A DNA stretch of 64,000 bases, taken from the NCBI GenBank assembly GCA_035507155.1, contig DATJOK010000163.1, positions 15,058 to 79,057 of the forward strand, in the 5' to 3' direction. The notes under the pieces are model-generated. The model worked only from the letters and a program-made list of their open reading frames with translations. It was not told the origin of the DNA and did not search any database. The position numbers were made by a program, and so were the translations under genes. Source of the stretch: DASZHJ01 sp035507155. Lineage in GTDB: Bacteria > Pseudomonadota > Alphaproteobacteria > ATCC43930 > CGMCC-115725. Numbering within the stretch: position 1 is the first letter of the stretch; each line of letters opens with the position of its first letter. This document shows, one piece after another, positions 41,798 to 50,580 of the stretch.

Positions 41798-42289
41798 TTA
41801 ACCCGAGGCGGCCTCGGCGGCCAATCCCGGGCCCGTGTAGACCTCGCGATCGAGCCTCTCCATGAAGGAGAACGGGCCCGCCGGTTCGGCAAAACCGAGC
41901 TTGCGATAGAGGCCGTGGGAATAGGTGGTGCCGAGCAGCCAGCGCCGCAGGCCCTGGAGGCCGGGATGGGCGAGGATGCTCCCCACCAGCCACCTCGCAA
42001 GGCCTCGGCCGCGATGCTCCGGCAGCACGAAGACGTCGGCGAGATAGGCGAAGGTCGCGTGATCGGTGACGACGCGGGCGAAGCCGATCTGCCGGCCGCC
42101 CCGATAGAGGCCGAAGGGCATCGAGCCCTGCACTGCCCGCTCCAGCACTGCGAGCGGTATGCCCTTCGCCCAATGGGAATTGACGAGGAAGGCATGCAGG
42201 ACGCGGAAGTCGAGCCGCGCGCGGTCGGTGTCGATCTCGTAGCGCGCGCCGCCGATCTTCTTCACGAGGTGATAGGGCTGCTCAGTCAT
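41798..42289 (-). CDS. GNAT-family N-acetyltransferase
   Basis: 163 residues from ATG 42289 with a strong ribosome site (GGGAGG). Acetyl-CoA-binding motif A is clear: LADVFVLPEHRGRGLARWLVGS (about 96-117), following VVTDHATFAY, with motif B region LLGTTYSHGLYRKLGFAEP. Acceptor unknown. Precedes the alcohol dehydrogenase on the same strand by 76 bases, so the two may be co-transcribed. Confidence 0.87.
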   Translation of the reverse strand: MTEQPYHLVKKIGGARYEIDTDRARLDFRVLHAFLVNSHWAKGIPLAVLERAVQGSMPFGLYRGGRQIGFARVVTDHATFAYLADVFVLPEHRGRGLARWLVGSILAHPGLQGLRRWLLGTTYSHGLYRKLGFAEPAGPFSFMERLDREVYTGPGLAAEAASG

Positions 42290-42514
42290 GACCGCCTCCC
42301 CTTGGCCTGGGGTGTCGAGAAAGGTTCCGGTGGAAGACGCGGGCGGCGCCAAGGCGCACGCGCGCGGACGCAGCCCCTGGGGCTGCTAGCCCTGTCGTCG
42401 TCGCGAGATCCGGAACCCGGCGGTCATCTGAGGACGGTGCTCCCTGGCACGGTCAAAACGGCGAGCAGATATAGGGGGCTGGCGCCGGCTGTCAACGGAA
42501 AATGCAAGCGATCC

Positions 42515-43024
42515 CTAGAGATCGAGCGGGATCGCGGTCGCATACTTGACCCGCGAAAGACAGAAGCTGGTGCGGAATCGCTTGATGTTGTGCTCGTTGG
42601 CGAGGACGCGGCGGGCAAACGCGTTGTAGCTCTCCATGCTGGGACAGGTCACCAGCAGCAGATAATCGATCTCGCCGGAGACGAAATAGCACTGCTGCAC
42701 TTCGGGCTGCGCGGAGATCTTGCGCTCGAAGCTGGTAAGCACGTCCTCGCGCTGGCGGTCGAGCTCGACGCCGACGAAGGCGATGATCCCTTGCCCCACT
42801 TTGGAGGGATCGACCAGCGCCACGTTCTTCTCGATGACGCCGAGCTCGCTCAGCCGCCGCACCCGGCGCAGGCACGGCGGCGGCGAGAGCCCGACCTCCT
42901 CCGCGAGCGCCAGATTGGTGATCCGGTTGTCCTCCTGGAGGATTGCCAGGATTTTGCGGTCGATCGCATCGAGCAGCACCGGCTCGGAGGCGGGGGCGGT
43001 ATTTCTGCGTTTGCTGGGTGGCAT
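42515..43024 (-). CDS. Lrp/AsnC-family transcriptional regulator
   Basis: 169 residues. N-terminal helix-turn-helix: LDAIDRKILAILQEDNRITN followed by LALAEEVGLSPPPCLRRVRRL; C-terminal RAM effector domain: FVGVELDRQREDVLTSFERKI, PEVQQCYFVSGEIDYLLLV. ATG 43024 follows GGAAAGC. Divergent from an SHMT-like gene across a 128-base AT-rich gap filled with GAAAT/ATTTC dyads, which are likely its operators. The pairing suggests that an amino acid effector (for example serine, glycine, threonine or an alpha-substituted amino acid) regulates the enzyme. Confidence 0.92.
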   Translation of the reverse strand: MPPSKRRNTAPASEPVLLDAIDRKILAILQEDNRITNLALAEEVGLSPPPCLRRVRRLSELGVIEKNVALVDPSKVGQGIIAFVGVELDRQREDVLTSFERKISAQPEVQQCYFVSGEIDYLLLVTCPSMESYNAFARRVLANEHNIKRFRTSFCLSRVKYATAIPLDL

Positions 43025-43052
43025 GGGCTTTCCATAGATTTCGCGGGGATGA

Positions 43053-43117
43053 CTGAAATCCATTTCAGCCTGAAAATTATGGGATGAAAATACGAAATTT
43101 GCGAAATCTGATTTCGC
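43053..43117. promoter_or_regulatory. Operator array between Lrp and SHMT-like genes
   Basis: Three dyads in 65 bases: CTGAAATCCATTTCAG (43053-43068, perfect), overlapping TTTCAG-C-CTGAAA (43063-43075, perfect), and GCGAAATC-T-GATTTCGC (43101-43117, perfect). All share GAAAT/ATTTC half sites. Lrp-family octamers bind repeated, phased AT-rich dyads, so this is a strong candidate for the local regulator. Confidence 0.62.
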
Positions 43118-43152
43118 GTTAGACTGCGTGCAACCCCGACGGAGATTCCGCC

Positions 43153-44514
43153 ATGGCCGCGCCTGCCCGCCCTGCCAACCGCCTCGAAGTGCACGACGCC
43201 GGCGCGCTCGCCGCCGCCCGCGCCGTGCTGGACGCCTGCGCCGATGCGCGGGAGATGGGCGAGGCGGTCAAGGCGGCGGTCGAGCGCAACGCCGAATGGC
43301 GCGGCCGGCAATGCATCAACCTGCTGGCGCCGGAGGCGCCCACCAGCCCTTCCGTACGGGCGCTGCTGGCGAGCGAAATCGGCACCCGCGCCGCCGAGGG
43401 GCATATCGGCCCGGTCAATCGCTGGTTCGCCGGCACCAAACACATCGACGAGGTGGAGGCGCTCTGCGTCGAGCTGCTGAAACGCTACTTCCGCTGCAAT
43501 TACGCCGACCACCGGCTCTGCGCCTCGATGATCGGCAACGCCGTGGTCTATACCGCGCTTACCGATCCCGGTGACATCGTGATGACGGCGGCGCAGCCGG
43601 TCGGCGGCCATTCCTCGAACCGGGTGGACGGCCCCGCCGGCGCCATGGGTCGCAAGGTGGTCGACATCCCCTTCGACCCCGCGGAACTTACCGTCGACAT
43701 CGACGGCTTCCGCCGGGTGGCGCCGCTGGTGCGGCCGAGGCTGGTGGCGCTCGGCCTCTCCATGACCCTCTTTCCCCAGCCCGTTGCAGAGATGAAGCAG
43801 GTGATCGGCGAATGGGGTGGCCGGCTCTTCTTCGATGCCGCACACCAGCTCGGCCTGATCGGCGGCGGGCAGTTCCAGGATCCGCTGGCCGAGGGCGCCG
43901 ACGTCATGACGGGCTCCGCCGGCAAGACCTTCGCCGGGCCGCAGTCAGGGATCCTCGTATGGGACGATCCGGAGATCACCCAGGCGCTGACCACGGCGGT
44001 GTTTCCGGTCTGGGCGGCGACCCATCAGGTCAATCGGGTGGCGGCGCTGGCGCTCGCCACCGCCGAGGCGATCGCCTTCGGCCGCGAGTTCATGGCGCAG
44101 ATCGTGCGCAACGCCCGGGCGTTGGCAAGGGCCCTCGATCTCCGCGACATCCCCATGCTGGGGCGCCACAAGGGCTTCACCACCACTCATCAGGCGATCG
44201 CCGATGTGCGCCTATATGGCCGCGGTCTCGAGGCCGCCCAGCGCCTCGCCCGCGCCAACATCATCGTTAACAAGAACTTGATTCCCGACGACAAGCCCGA
44301 GCAATGGGATTTCCCGGGCGGGCTCCGCGCCGGCACCATCGAGGTCACCCGCCTCGGCATGGGCGAGGCCGAGATGGAGGCGATCGCGGACATGATCGCA
44401 CGGGTCCTGGTCCGCGGCGAGGCGCCGGAGACCGTCCGCCGGGATGCGCTGGCGCTGCGTGGCGGATTCCAGACGCTCTACTACTGCTTCGAGAACGGCC
44501 TGCCGCCGCGCTAA
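43153..44514 (+). CDS. Serine hydroxymethyltransferase-like PLP enzyme
   Basis: 453 residues, fold-type I PLP enzyme of the SHMT family but divergent. PLP Lys motif: GADVMTGSAGKTFAGPQSG (usual TTTTHKTLRGPRGG); the preceding FFDAAHQLGLIGGGQF matches DMAHIAGLVAAG, with the Asp that binds the pyridine N. GTKHIDEVEALCVELLKRYF and NIIVNKNLIPDDK are also SHMT-like. The change of the THKT context suggests a different substrate or reaction, such as an alpha-methylserine or threonine-type aldolase; this is inference. A divergent Lrp-type gene points to amino-acid control. ATG 43153 follows GGAG. Confidence 0.83.
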   Translation: MAAPARPANRLEVHDAGALAAARAVLDACADAREMGEAVKAAVERNAEWRGRQCINLLAPEAPTSPSVRALLASEIGTRAAEGHIGPVNRWFAGTKHIDEVEALCVELLKRYFRCNYADHRLCASMIGNAVVYTALTDPGDIVMTAAQPVGGHSSNRVDGPAGAMGRKVVDIPFDPAELTVDIDGFRRVAPLVRPRLVALGLSMTLFPQPVAEMKQVIGEWGGRLFFDAAHQLGLIGGGQFQDPLAEGADVMTGSAGKTFAGPQSGILVWDDPEITQALTTAVFPVWAATHQVNRVAALALATAEAIAFGREFMAQIVRNARALARALDLRDIPMLGRHKGFTTTHQAIADVRLYGRGLEAAQRLARANIIVNKNLIPDDKPEQWDFPGGLRAGTIEVTRLGMGEAEMEAIADMIARVLVRGEAPETVRRDALALRGGFQTLYYCFENGLPPR

Positions 44515-44650
44515 CCGCCCCCGCGCCTCTCTGCCACACCTCCTGAGAAAAAGCGCGCGGGCGCCCGAGAAAAAATCAGCTTCGCGTGTCGGCCAGAGGG
44601 AAGATTCGATAGGATCGAGCCGTTCTCTTGACGAAGAGGCGTCGAGGGCG

Positions 44651-45754
44651 ATGGCGCGAATGCGCTTAATCGGTCGTTATCCATTGGCCAGCGTGCTTGT
44701 CGTGGCGATCCAGCGCCTGCGCGCGCGGCCGCGGGCGCTGATCGCATTGCTCGGCCTGATGACGCTGATGGCCGCCGGCGGCGCCTGGGCCGCCGAGGAG
44801 ATCCGCTACTTCCGCATCGGCACCGCGGCAACCACCGGTACCTACTTCCAGATCGGCGGCGTCATCGCCAACGCGCTCTCGAAGCCGCCGGGCTCGCGGG
44901 ACTGTGACCGCGGCGGAAGCTGCGGCGTGCCGGGTCTCGTTGCGGTCGCCCAGGCAACCCAGGGCTCGGTCGAAAACGTCGATGCCGTCGCGAGCGGTCG
45001 GCTTGAATCCGCCCTCGCCCAATCCGACGTCGCCTATTGGGCCTACAGCGGCACCGGCCTGTTCAAAGGCAAGCCGCCGCTGACCAAGCTGCGCGCCATT
45101 GCGGCGCTCTTTCCCGAGAGCGTCCACGTCGTGGTGCGCGCCGACGGGCCGATCCACAGCCTCAGGGATCTCAGGGGCAAGCGGGTCGGCCTCGGCGAGA
45201 AGGAATCCGGGACGCTGGTGGATGCCCGACTGATCCTCGACGCCGCCGGCCTCAGCGAGAAGGAGTTGAAGCCCGACTACTCGCGCCTTGCCGCGGCGGC
45301 GGCGGCGCTCGATCACGGCGATCTCGACGCCTTCTTCCTGTTTGGCGGCTATCCGGTGCCGGCCATCGCCGAGCTCGCTTCCACTGTTCCGGTGCGGCTG
45401 CTGCCGGTGGGTGATGAGGTGGCGGACCGCCTGATCAAGAAATATCGCTTCTTCTCGCGCGACACCATTCCCGGCGGCACCTACAGCGGCATCGACGACG
45501 CGACGCCGACCATCGGGGTGCGCTCGCTGTTCATCGTCAGCAGCGACCTGCCGGAGGGTCTCGTCTACGACGTCACCAAGGCACTCTGGAGCGAGCCGAC
45601 CAGGAAGCTGCTGGATCAGGGTCATCCCATGGGCCGCAGGATCCGGCTTGCCACCGCCCTCGACGGTGTGCCGCTGCCGCTGCATCCCGGCGCCGAGCGC
45701 TACTACCGCCAGATCGGCGCCCAGATTCCCGAGGAAGCGAGCCACGTGAACTGA
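44651..45754 (+). CDS. TRAP transporter TAXI-family binding protein (orphan)
   Basis: 367 residues. Long basic N-terminus, then an uncleaved or late signal (LIALLGLMTLMAAGGAWA) and the TAXI domain: FRIGTAATTGTYFQIGGVIAN, an insert with two Cys (RDCDRGGSCGVPG), ATQGSVENVDAVASGRLESALAQSDVAYWA, GKRVGLGEKESGTLVDARLIL, and the C-terminal YYRQIGAQIP. TAXI proteins usually work with a fused TRAP permease, which is not in the window. ATG 44651 follows GAGGG. Convergent with tusA, one base apart. Confidence 0.88.
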   Translation: MARMRLIGRYPLASVLVVAIQRLRARPRALIALLGLMTLMAAGGAWAAEEIRYFRIGTAATTGTYFQIGGVIANALSKPPGSRDCDRGGSCGVPGLVAVAQATQGSVENVDAVASGRLESALAQSDVAYWAYSGTGLFKGKPPLTKLRAIAALFPESVHVVVRADGPIHSLRDLRGKRVGLGEKESGTLVDARLILDAAGLSEKELKPDYSRLAAAAAALDHGDLDAFFLFGGYPVPAIAELASTVPVRLLPVGDEVADRLIKKYRFFSRDTIPGGTYSGIDDATPTIGVRSLFIVSSDLPEGLVYDVTKALWSEPTRKLLDQGHPMGRRIRLATALDGVPLPLHPGAERYYRQIGAQIPEEASHVN

Positions 45755-45755
45755 G

Positions 45756-45986
45756 CTAGCCGACCTTCTCGATCTCGAAGATCAGCACCTCGCCCTCGGC
45801 GCGGTGCGCGAGGAGCCGGTGGCCGGTGGTCTTGCAGAAAGCCTCGAAATCCTTGACCGCGCCGGGATCGGTGGCGAGCACCCTGAGCACGCCGCCCGCC
45901 GCCACGTCCTTCAGCGCCTTGCGTGCCTTCAGGACCGGCAGCGGACAACGCAAGCCCTTGGCATCGAGGACCGCGGGCTCGGCCAT
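45756..45986 (-). CDS. tusA: Sulfurtransferase TusA
   Basis: 76 residues, a complete TusA/SirA-type protein that carries persulfide sulfur for tRNA thiolation, molybdenum cofactor or other sulfur transfer. LDAKGLRCPLPVLKARKALKD holds the Cys-Pro-x-Pro motif; GGVLRVLATDPGAVKDFEAFCKTTG is the second conserved block. Seven bases after bioY on the same strand. Confidence 0.9.
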   Translation of the reverse strand: MAEPAVLDAKGLRCPLPVLKARKALKDVAAGGVLRVLATDPGAVKDFEAFCKTTGHRLLAHRAEGEVLIFEIEKVG

Positions 45987-45992
45987 GGACGG

Positions 45993-46586
45993 TCAGTCCG
46001 GACGGCGCACCAGCGACCACGCCGCCGGCACCAGCGAAAAGCCCAGCGCAGACTTGAGGAGCGTCGCGGCGATGAAGGGCTCGAGGCCCAGCTCCACCGC
46101 GCGCTGCCAGCCCATGAGCGCGGCGAGCCAGGCGATGCCGGGCACGAAGAGCACCACATGGCCGAGCAGCATCGCCGCGGCGGTGCGTGGCACCGAGCGG
46201 TCCCAGCCGCGCTCGGCGAGATATCCGACGAAAGCGACCGCCAGCACGAATCCCAGGAGGTAGCCGCCGGTCGGGCCCAGCATATAGGCGAGGCCGATGC
46301 CGCGCTCCGGCGTGCCGGCGAAAACCGGCAGACCCGCGGCACCCTCGGCGAGATAGAGAAGAACGGTAGCAAGGCCGAGGCGCAGCCCATACGCCATGCC
46401 CAGCACCAGCACTACGAGCGTCTGCATCGTCATCGGCACCGGCCAGAACGGCACCTGCACCTTTGCCGAGATCCAGAGCGCGACCGAGCCGCCGACGGCC
46501 AGCGCGGCATGGCGAGCCCAGGCGTTCCTGCCCGCCGGCCAGAAGGTGCTCGAGAGGGTCGGATAAGCCGCCAATGCGCTTGCCAT
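45993..46586 (-). CDS. bioY: Biotin transporter BioY
   Basis: 197 residues from ATG 46586, six membrane segments. The BioY substrate-binding component is recognised by SAKVQVPFWPVPMTMQTLVVLVLG, LAEGAAGLPVFAG, GIGLAYMLGPTGGYLLGFVLA and the final SALGFSL region. No BioM or BioN energy-coupling genes are adjacent; solitary BioY proteins are known to import biotin in alphaproteobacteria. Between parC and tusA in one leftward run. Confidence 0.92.
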   Translation of the reverse strand: MASALAAYPTLSSTFWPAGRNAWARHAALAVGGSVALWISAKVQVPFWPVPMTMQTLVVLVLGMAYGLRLGLATVLLYLAEGAAGLPVFAGTPERGIGLAYMLGPTGGYLLGFVLAVAFVGYLAERGWDRSVPRTAAAMLLGHVVLFVPGIAWLAALMGWQRAVELGLEPFIAATLLKSALGFSLVPAAWSLVRRPD

Positions 46587-46653
46587 GGATGGAGACCTCA
46601 GTGGTTCAGATGGTGCGAAGCTATCGCGGGCCGCTTGCCGCCACAATCAACCG

Positions 46654-48879
46654 TCACGCGAAGCGGTTGTTCTTGGGAAAACCACTTGGAACGATGCGGC
46701 CCGATTGCGAGCGCGCGCCGACCCAGGCGCGCAGATCGGTCTCGGTGCGGGTCTGCTCGCCGCGCCGCCAAGTCAGGCCCTCGCTGAGGGTGAAGGTCTT
46801 GATGTCCGAGAGGCCGCCCTCCTTGTAGCGCTGCAGGATGACGCCGCGACCCTTGGCCAGCTCCGGCACTTCCGACAGCGGGAAGAGCAGCAGCTTCCGG
46901 TTCTCGCCCACCACCGCGACGGTGTCGCCGGTGACGGGTACCGCGGCCCGCGCGCTGGCGCCCTTGCCGAGATTGAGGATCTGCTTGCCACCGCGGGTCT
47001 GCGCCAGGGCCTCGTCGGCGTTGGCGATGAAGCCGCGGCCATCGCTCGCCGCCAGCAGCAGCTTGAGCGCCGGCCGGTGCGGGATCAGCGCCACGACATC
47101 GTGCTCGTTGCCGAGATCGATCATCAGGCGCACCGGCTCGCCATGGCCGCGGCCGCCCGGCAGCTTGTCGACCGCCAGCGTGTAGAAGCGACCGTTCGTT
47201 CCCAGCAGCAGCAGCTTGTCGGTTGTCTCCGCCTCGAGGGCGAAGCGCCCGGCATCGCCTTCCTTGTATTTGAGATCGGCGAGCGCCACGCCATGGCCCT
47301 TCACCACGCGGATCCACCCCTTCTCGGAGCAGATGATGGTGCAGGGCTCGCGCTCTACCAGCGCTTCCACCGGCACCTGCACCTCGTCGGGCGGTGTTCC
47401 GACCTTGGTGCGGCGCTTGCCGAGCGGTGTCTCGGGTCCGAACTGCTTGCGGATCTCGGCGAGATCGTCGCCGACCGCCTTCCACTGCCGCTTCTCCTCG
47501 GCGAGCAGGCCCTTGAGGTCCTTCGCCTCGGCGCCGAGGGCCTCGATCTCCTTCTTGATCGCGATCTCCTCGAGCTTGCGCAGGGAGCGCAGGCGCATGT
47601 TGAGGATCGCCTCGGCCTGGACGTCGGTGAGCTTCCAGCGCCGCATCAGCTCGGCCTTGGGATCGTCGCTCTCGCGGATGACCTTGATCACCTTGTCGAG
47701 GTTCAGATAGACGACCATCTGGCCGCGCAGGATCTCGCTCCGCCGCGCGATCTCCTCCAGGCGGAAGCGGATCCGGCGCTGCAGCACCTCGCGGCGATGA
47801 TCGAGGAAGGCTTGCAGCGCCTCCCTGAGGTTCATCACCCGCGGCACGCCCTGGGCGTCGAGCACGTTGAGATTGAGCGGGACCCGCGTCTCCAGCTCGG
47901 TAGCGCGGAACAGCGATTCCATCAGCACCGTGGCATCGACGTTGCGGCTCTTCGGCTCCAGCACCAGCCGTACCTGGTCGGAGGATTCGTCGCGGACATC
48001 GGCGAGGAGCGGCAGCTTCTTCTCCTCGAGCAGCGTGGCGATCCGCTCGACGAGCCGCGATTTCGGCACCTGGTAGGGAATCTCGGTGACGACGATCTGA
48101 TAGACGCCGCGCGACAGGGTCTCCTCGCGCCAGCGGGCGCGCAGGCGGAAACTGCCGCGGCCGGTCTCGTACGCCTGGCGGATCATGCCCGGCGCCTCCA
48201 CCAGCACGCCGCCGGTGGGGAAGTCCGGGCCGGGCAGATGCTCCAGCAGATCGGGGATGCTGGCCCGCTTGTGCTTCACCAGATGGAGGAGCGCGTCGCA
48301 GAGCTCCGCGGCGTTGTGCGGCGGAATGCTGGTGGCCATGCCGACGGCGATGCCGTTGGCGCCGTTCGCCAGCAGGTTCGGGAAGCGCGCCGGCAGCACC
48401 AGCGGCTCCCGCGCCTCGCCGTCATAGGTCGGGCGGAAATCGACGGCGTCCTCGTCGATGCCGGCGAGCAAGGCTTCCGCCACCTCGGTGAGGCGGCTCT
48501 CGGTGTAGCGCATCGCCGCGGCGTTATCGCCGTCGATGTTGCCGAAATTCCCCTGCCCGTCCACCAGCGGATAGCGCTGGGCGAAATCCTGCGCCAGGCG
48601 CACCAGCGCCTCGTAGACCGCGACGTCGCCGTGCGGATGGAACTTGCCGATGACGTCGCCGACGACGCGGGCGCTCTTCTTGTAGCCGGAGCGCGGATCG
48701 AGATTGAGTTCGCGCATGGCATAAAGCAGCCGCCGGTGCACCGGTTTGAGGCCGTCTCGCACATCCGGCAGCGAGCGCGCCATGATGGTGGAGAGCGCGT
48801 AGGAGAGATAGCGCTCGCCCAGCGCCTCGGAGAAGTCGACGTCGCGCACGGCGCCGGTCGGGACAGGTTTGGTGGCCAT
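46654..48879 (-). CDS. parC: DNA topoisomerase IV subunit A
   Basis: 741 residues. Decatenates daughter chromosomes together with ParE. DNA-breaking Tyr in AAAMRYTESRL (about 125), winged-helix region with GKFHPHGDVAVYEALVRLAQDFAQRYPL, and a C-terminal domain of degenerate beta-pinwheel blades (GWIRVVKGHG, GRFYTLAVDKLPGGRG). The residue aligned with E. coli ParC Ser80 is Val (HPHGDV). No full GyrA-box, supporting ParC over GyrA. Starts one base inside the stop of recO (TGATG), so the two are coupled. Confidence 0.92.
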   Translation of the reverse strand: MATKPVPTGAVRDVDFSEALGERYLSYALSTIMARSLPDVRDGLKPVHRRLLYAMRELNLDPRSGYKKSARVVGDVIGKFHPHGDVAVYEALVRLAQDFAQRYPLVDGQGNFGNIDGDNAAAMRYTESRLTEVAEALLAGIDEDAVDFRPTYDGEAREPLVLPARFPNLLANGANGIAVGMATSIPPHNAAELCDALLHLVKHKRASIPDLLEHLPGPDFPTGGVLVEAPGMIRQAYETGRGSFRLRARWREETLSRGVYQIVVTEIPYQVPKSRLVERIATLLEEKKLPLLADVRDESSDQVRLVLEPKSRNVDATVLMESLFRATELETRVPLNLNVLDAQGVPRVMNLREALQAFLDHRREVLQRRIRFRLEEIARRSEILRGQMVVYLNLDKVIKVIRESDDPKAELMRRWKLTDVQAEAILNMRLRSLRKLEEIAIKKEIEALGAEAKDLKGLLAEEKRQWKAVGDDLAEIRKQFGPETPLGKRRTKVGTPPDEVQVPVEALVEREPCTIICSEKGWIRVVKGHGVALADLKYKEGDAGRFALEAETTDKLLLLGTNGRFYTLAVDKLPGGRGHGEPVRLMIDLGNEHDVVALIPHRPALKLLLAASDGRGFIANADEALAQTRGGKQILNLGKGASARAAVPVTGDTVAVVGENRKLLLFPLSEVPELAKGRGVILQRYKEGGLSDIKTFTLSEGLTWRRGEQTRTETDLRAWVGARSQSGRIVPSGFPKNNRFA

Positions 48880-49658
48880 CAGGGATCGGATGCTGTGAGG
48901 GTCGGGCCGACGGAGCCGGATACTGTCGTGTCGCGCCCGAGTCGGTCAATGAATCGCGTGCGGGCGGACGGCATTTTCCGCCCATGCGGCTGAAACACCC
49001 GCCGCTCCCAGAAGAAGCCGGTGAGGCGGAGCGCATCCAGCACCTCCGCGCGCGGCGCCTCGACGCCGATCAAGGCGGCATCGCGCAGAAACGCCGGCAG
49101 CGGCAGCAGCTGGCGGCGATAGGGCTCGCCCGCCGAGCGCGAAACCGCCTGGCCTGATTTCGGCGAGACGTAGATGAGATCCTCGTTGACGCCGGTGGCG
49201 GCGCAACGGACGAGGTCGAGGCCGAAGCCCAGCTCCGCCAGCAGGTCGAGCTCCCAGCGCGCGTAGGAGGTGGCCCAGCCCGCGTCGTGATCGAGAGCGT
49301 CGAGGAGCGCCGAGAACCCATCATAGGCGTTGGGATGAGGCTCACGCTCCGGCAGGGCGGCCGCTGCCATCGCCGCCGCCGCGGCAAGGCAGCCGAGGCG
49401 GAGCGGGTCCTCGATGACCCGCGCCGCGTGCCCCTCGAGAAGCTCGCCCGCATAGGTGCCGAGCTGGTCCTCGAGCCGGGCGCGCCAGGACACCTGGACG
49501 GCATTCCCGACCTGAAACACGGTGCGGCCGCGCCGACCCTGGCCGCCATGAACGAGGCCGGCGTGGTATCCATGAGATCGGGTCATGAGATGGGCGACGA
49601 GCGCGCTCTCGCCGTGCCGCCTGACCGCCAGCACGATCCCAGCCTCGCTCCAGTGCAC
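48879..49658 (-). CDS. recO: DNA repair protein RecO
   Basis: 259 residues from GTG 49658, which follows GAGGGC. RecO loads RecA on SSB-coated DNA in the RecFOR pathway. N-terminal OB fold: SEAGIVLAVRRHGESALVAHLMTRSHGYHAGLVHGG, then LEDQLGTYAGELLEGHAARV and the helical C-terminal domain (LDALDHDAGWATSYARWELDLLAELGFGLDL). The position after era is the classical alphaproteobacterial order. The last 30 residues beyond RRVFQPHGR are likely disordered. Confidence 0.88.
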   Translation of the reverse strand: MHWSEAGIVLAVRRHGESALVAHLMTRSHGYHAGLVHGGQGRRGRTVFQVGNAVQVSWRARLEDQLGTYAGELLEGHAARVIEDPLRLGCLAAAAAMAAAALPEREPHPNAYDGFSALLDALDHDAGWATSYARWELDLLAELGFGLDLVRCAATGVNEDLIYVSPKSGQAVSRSAGEPYRRQLLPLPAFLRDAALIGVEAPRAEVLDALRLTGFFWERRVFQPHGRKMPSARTRFIDRLGRDTTVSGSVGPTLTASDP

Positions 49659-49668
49659 CGGCGCGCCC

Positions 49669-50580
49669 TCAGCTCTCGTAGTCGAGGCCGAGCGCCTCAT
49701 AGCGCTCGCGGTCCTCGGTCCATTCCTTCTCGACTCGGACGAAGAGGAAGAGATGGACGCGGCGGCCGAGCATCGTCTCGAGCTCGGCCCGGGCGCGGGC
49801 GCCGATGCGCTTGATCTGCTGTCCGCCCTCTCCCAGCACGATCGCCTTCTGGCTCGGGCGCTGCACGAAGACGGTCTGCTCGATGCGCACGCTGCCGTCC
49901 TTGCGCTCCTCCCATTTGTCGGTCTCGACGGTGGAGGCGTAGGGCAGCTCGTCATGGAGCTGCAGGAAGATCTGCTCCCGCGTCACCTCGGCGGCCAGCA
50001 GGCGCTGCGGCAGGTCGGAGAGCTGATCCTCCGGATAGAGCCACGGCCCTTCCGGCACCGCCTGCGCCAGGTGCTTGCGGAGGTCGGTGACGCCATCGCC
50101 GGAGAGGCCGGAGATCATGAAGATGGGCTCGAAGATCCCTTCCGCCGCGAAGCGCTGGGCGAGCGCCAGCAGCACCGGCGGCTTCACCAGATCCACCTTG
50201 TTGAGGGCGAGCACCGCCCGGCGGCCGGCGGCCTTCAGCCGCTCGACGATGGCCCGAGTGTCGGTATCGTCGGGGCGCGTCACGTCCATCAGCAGGACCA
50301 CCACATCGGCGTCCTCGCTGCCCTCCCAGGCCGCCGCCACCATGGCGCGCTCCAGCCGGCGGCCGGGACGCGGCGAGAAGATGCCGGGCGTATCGACGAA
50401 GACGAGCTGCGCCTGTCCTTCGATCGCGATGCCGAGCACGCGGCGGCGGGTCGTCTGCACCTTGGGCGAGACGATCGACACCTTGGCGCCGACCAAGCCG
50501 TTGAGCAGCGTCGACTTGCCGGCATTGGGCGCGCCGATCAGAGCCACGTAGCCGCAGCGGGTTGCCGCCGTCTCGCTCAT
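49669..50580 (-). CDS. era: GTPase Era
   Basis: 303 residues; assembles the 30S subunit by binding the 3' end of 16S rRNA. GTPase motifs: G1 GAPNAGKSTLLN, G2 region VQTTRRRVLG, G3 DTPG, G4 NKVD; C-terminal KH domain with VEREQIFLQ-like stretch (TREQIFLQLHDELPYA) and IGARARAELETMLGRRVHLFLFVRV. Start overlaps the end of rnc by four bases. Confidence 0.95.
   Translation of the reverse strand: MSETAATRCGYVALIGAPNAGKSTLLNGLVGAKVSIVSPKVQTTRRRVLGIAIEGQAQLVFVDTPGIFSPRPGRRLERAMVAAAWEGSEDADVVVLLMDVTRPDDTDTRAIVERLKAAGRRAVLALNKVDLVKPPVLLALAQRFAAEGIFEPIFMISGLSGDGVTDLRKHLAQAVPEGPWLYPEDQLSDLPQRLLAAEVTREQIFLQLHDELPYASTVETDKWEERKDGSVRIEQTVFVQRPSQKAIVLGEGGQQIKRIGARARAELETMLGRRVHLFLFVRVEKEWTEDRERYEALGLDYES

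Noticed and set aside
46585..48993. 802-codon open frame on the plus strand
   Set aside because: Antisense shadow of parC caused by high GC; no domain match, while the minus-strand ParC reading is unambiguous.
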